Positions 5,012-5,080 of a stretch of 5,080 bases of DNA are shown here, one piece after another. Every line of letters begins with the position of its first letter. Position 1 is the stretch's first letter. The DNA is from Ferrimicrobium sp. GTDB lineage: Bacteria > Actinomycetota > Acidimicrobiia > Acidimicrobiales > Acidimicrobiaceae. A program made the position numbers and the translations under genes. Under the pieces are notes generated by a model. That model had not been told where the DNA came from and ran no database searches. It saw nothing but the letters and a program-made list of their open reading frames with translations. Location of the stretch: the NCBI GenBank assembly GCA_027365375.1, contig DAHXNM010000287.1:1-5080 (forward strand), in the 5' to 3' direction.

Positions 5012-5080
5012 GCCTTAAAAAATCGATATACGATTTCAGGCTGGATTGGCCGATCTAAGCTGGTTGCCCAAATTGCTGAG
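5012..5080 (-). pseudogene. nusB: Out-of-frame continuation of nusB (disrupted reading frame)
   Basis: Reading leftward on the minus strand, the frame of the NusB C-terminal half is closed by TAA (5015-5017) and TGA (5036-5038). A different frame at about 5054-5016 gives IGQSSLKSYIDFL. When one base is removed between 5012 and 5018, this joins directly to the C-terminal part as 'IDFL-R-MLNLYDW'. In the Mycobacterium NusB as I recall it (GVSEHAAHIDDL, then ITAHLRGW), the Gly, Ile-Asp, Leu and Trp fall at the same mutual distances (Gly 19 and Ile 11 before the Trp). Further up, that second frame meets TAG (5055-5057); LSNLGNQL, back in the first frame, suits the family about as well. So there appear to be two lesions: an extra base near 5012-5018, and either a missing base or a nonsense codon near 5055. 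The gene continues beyond the window. A sequence error cannot be excluded. Confidence 0.55.

Noticed and set aside
5005..5079. A third minus-strand frame open from the window edge to TAA at 5005-5007, overlapping ATG 5011 as if it were an upstream coupled gene
   Set aside because: Only 24 codons, which is open by chance often enough; its residues do not fit the NusB pattern, unlike the other shifted frame, so an upstream gene ending here is less likely than a disrupted nusB.

Overview
This looks like chromosomal core sequence from an actinobacterium. The moderately high GC, frequent GTG/TTG starts, an AroQ and NusB resembling the Mycobacterium forms, and type IV pilus genes next to shikimate genes would suit a deep lineage such as Acidimicrobiia. 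That placement is inference from sequence character, not a database match.

Positions 1-1052 (+) hold the end of a type IV pilus assembly operon: the last 32 codons of an upstream gene (position suggests PilN), a PilO-like inner-membrane protein that overlaps it by one base, and a small single-pass membrane protein whose C-terminal NPFVP recalls PilP-type proteins. Positions 1094-3912 (+) hold three shikimate-pathway genes, packed tightly: aroC (chorismate synthase), aroB (3-dehydroquinate synthase) and aroQ (type II 3-dehydroquinate dehydratase). Together they cover steps 2, 3 and 7 of the route to chorismate. The shikimate kinase gene aroK, often found between aroC and aroB, is absent from this window.

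Positions 3913-4086 are a non-coding spacer with two overlapping hairpins and a perfect inverted repeat just before the ribosome binding site of the next gene. That gene (4087-4743, +) encodes an unrecognised membrane-anchored protein of 218 residues. Facing it on the minus strand (4775-5080, running off the edge) is nusB. Its C-terminal half is well conserved, but the in-frame sequence upstream is closed by stops. The family pattern continues in another frame with exactly the right spacing, so nusB looks interrupted by a frame change (real or a sequence error). That is the most unusual signal here. I see no mobile element, CRISPR array, tRNA or rRNA, and no strong case for a wholly new system.
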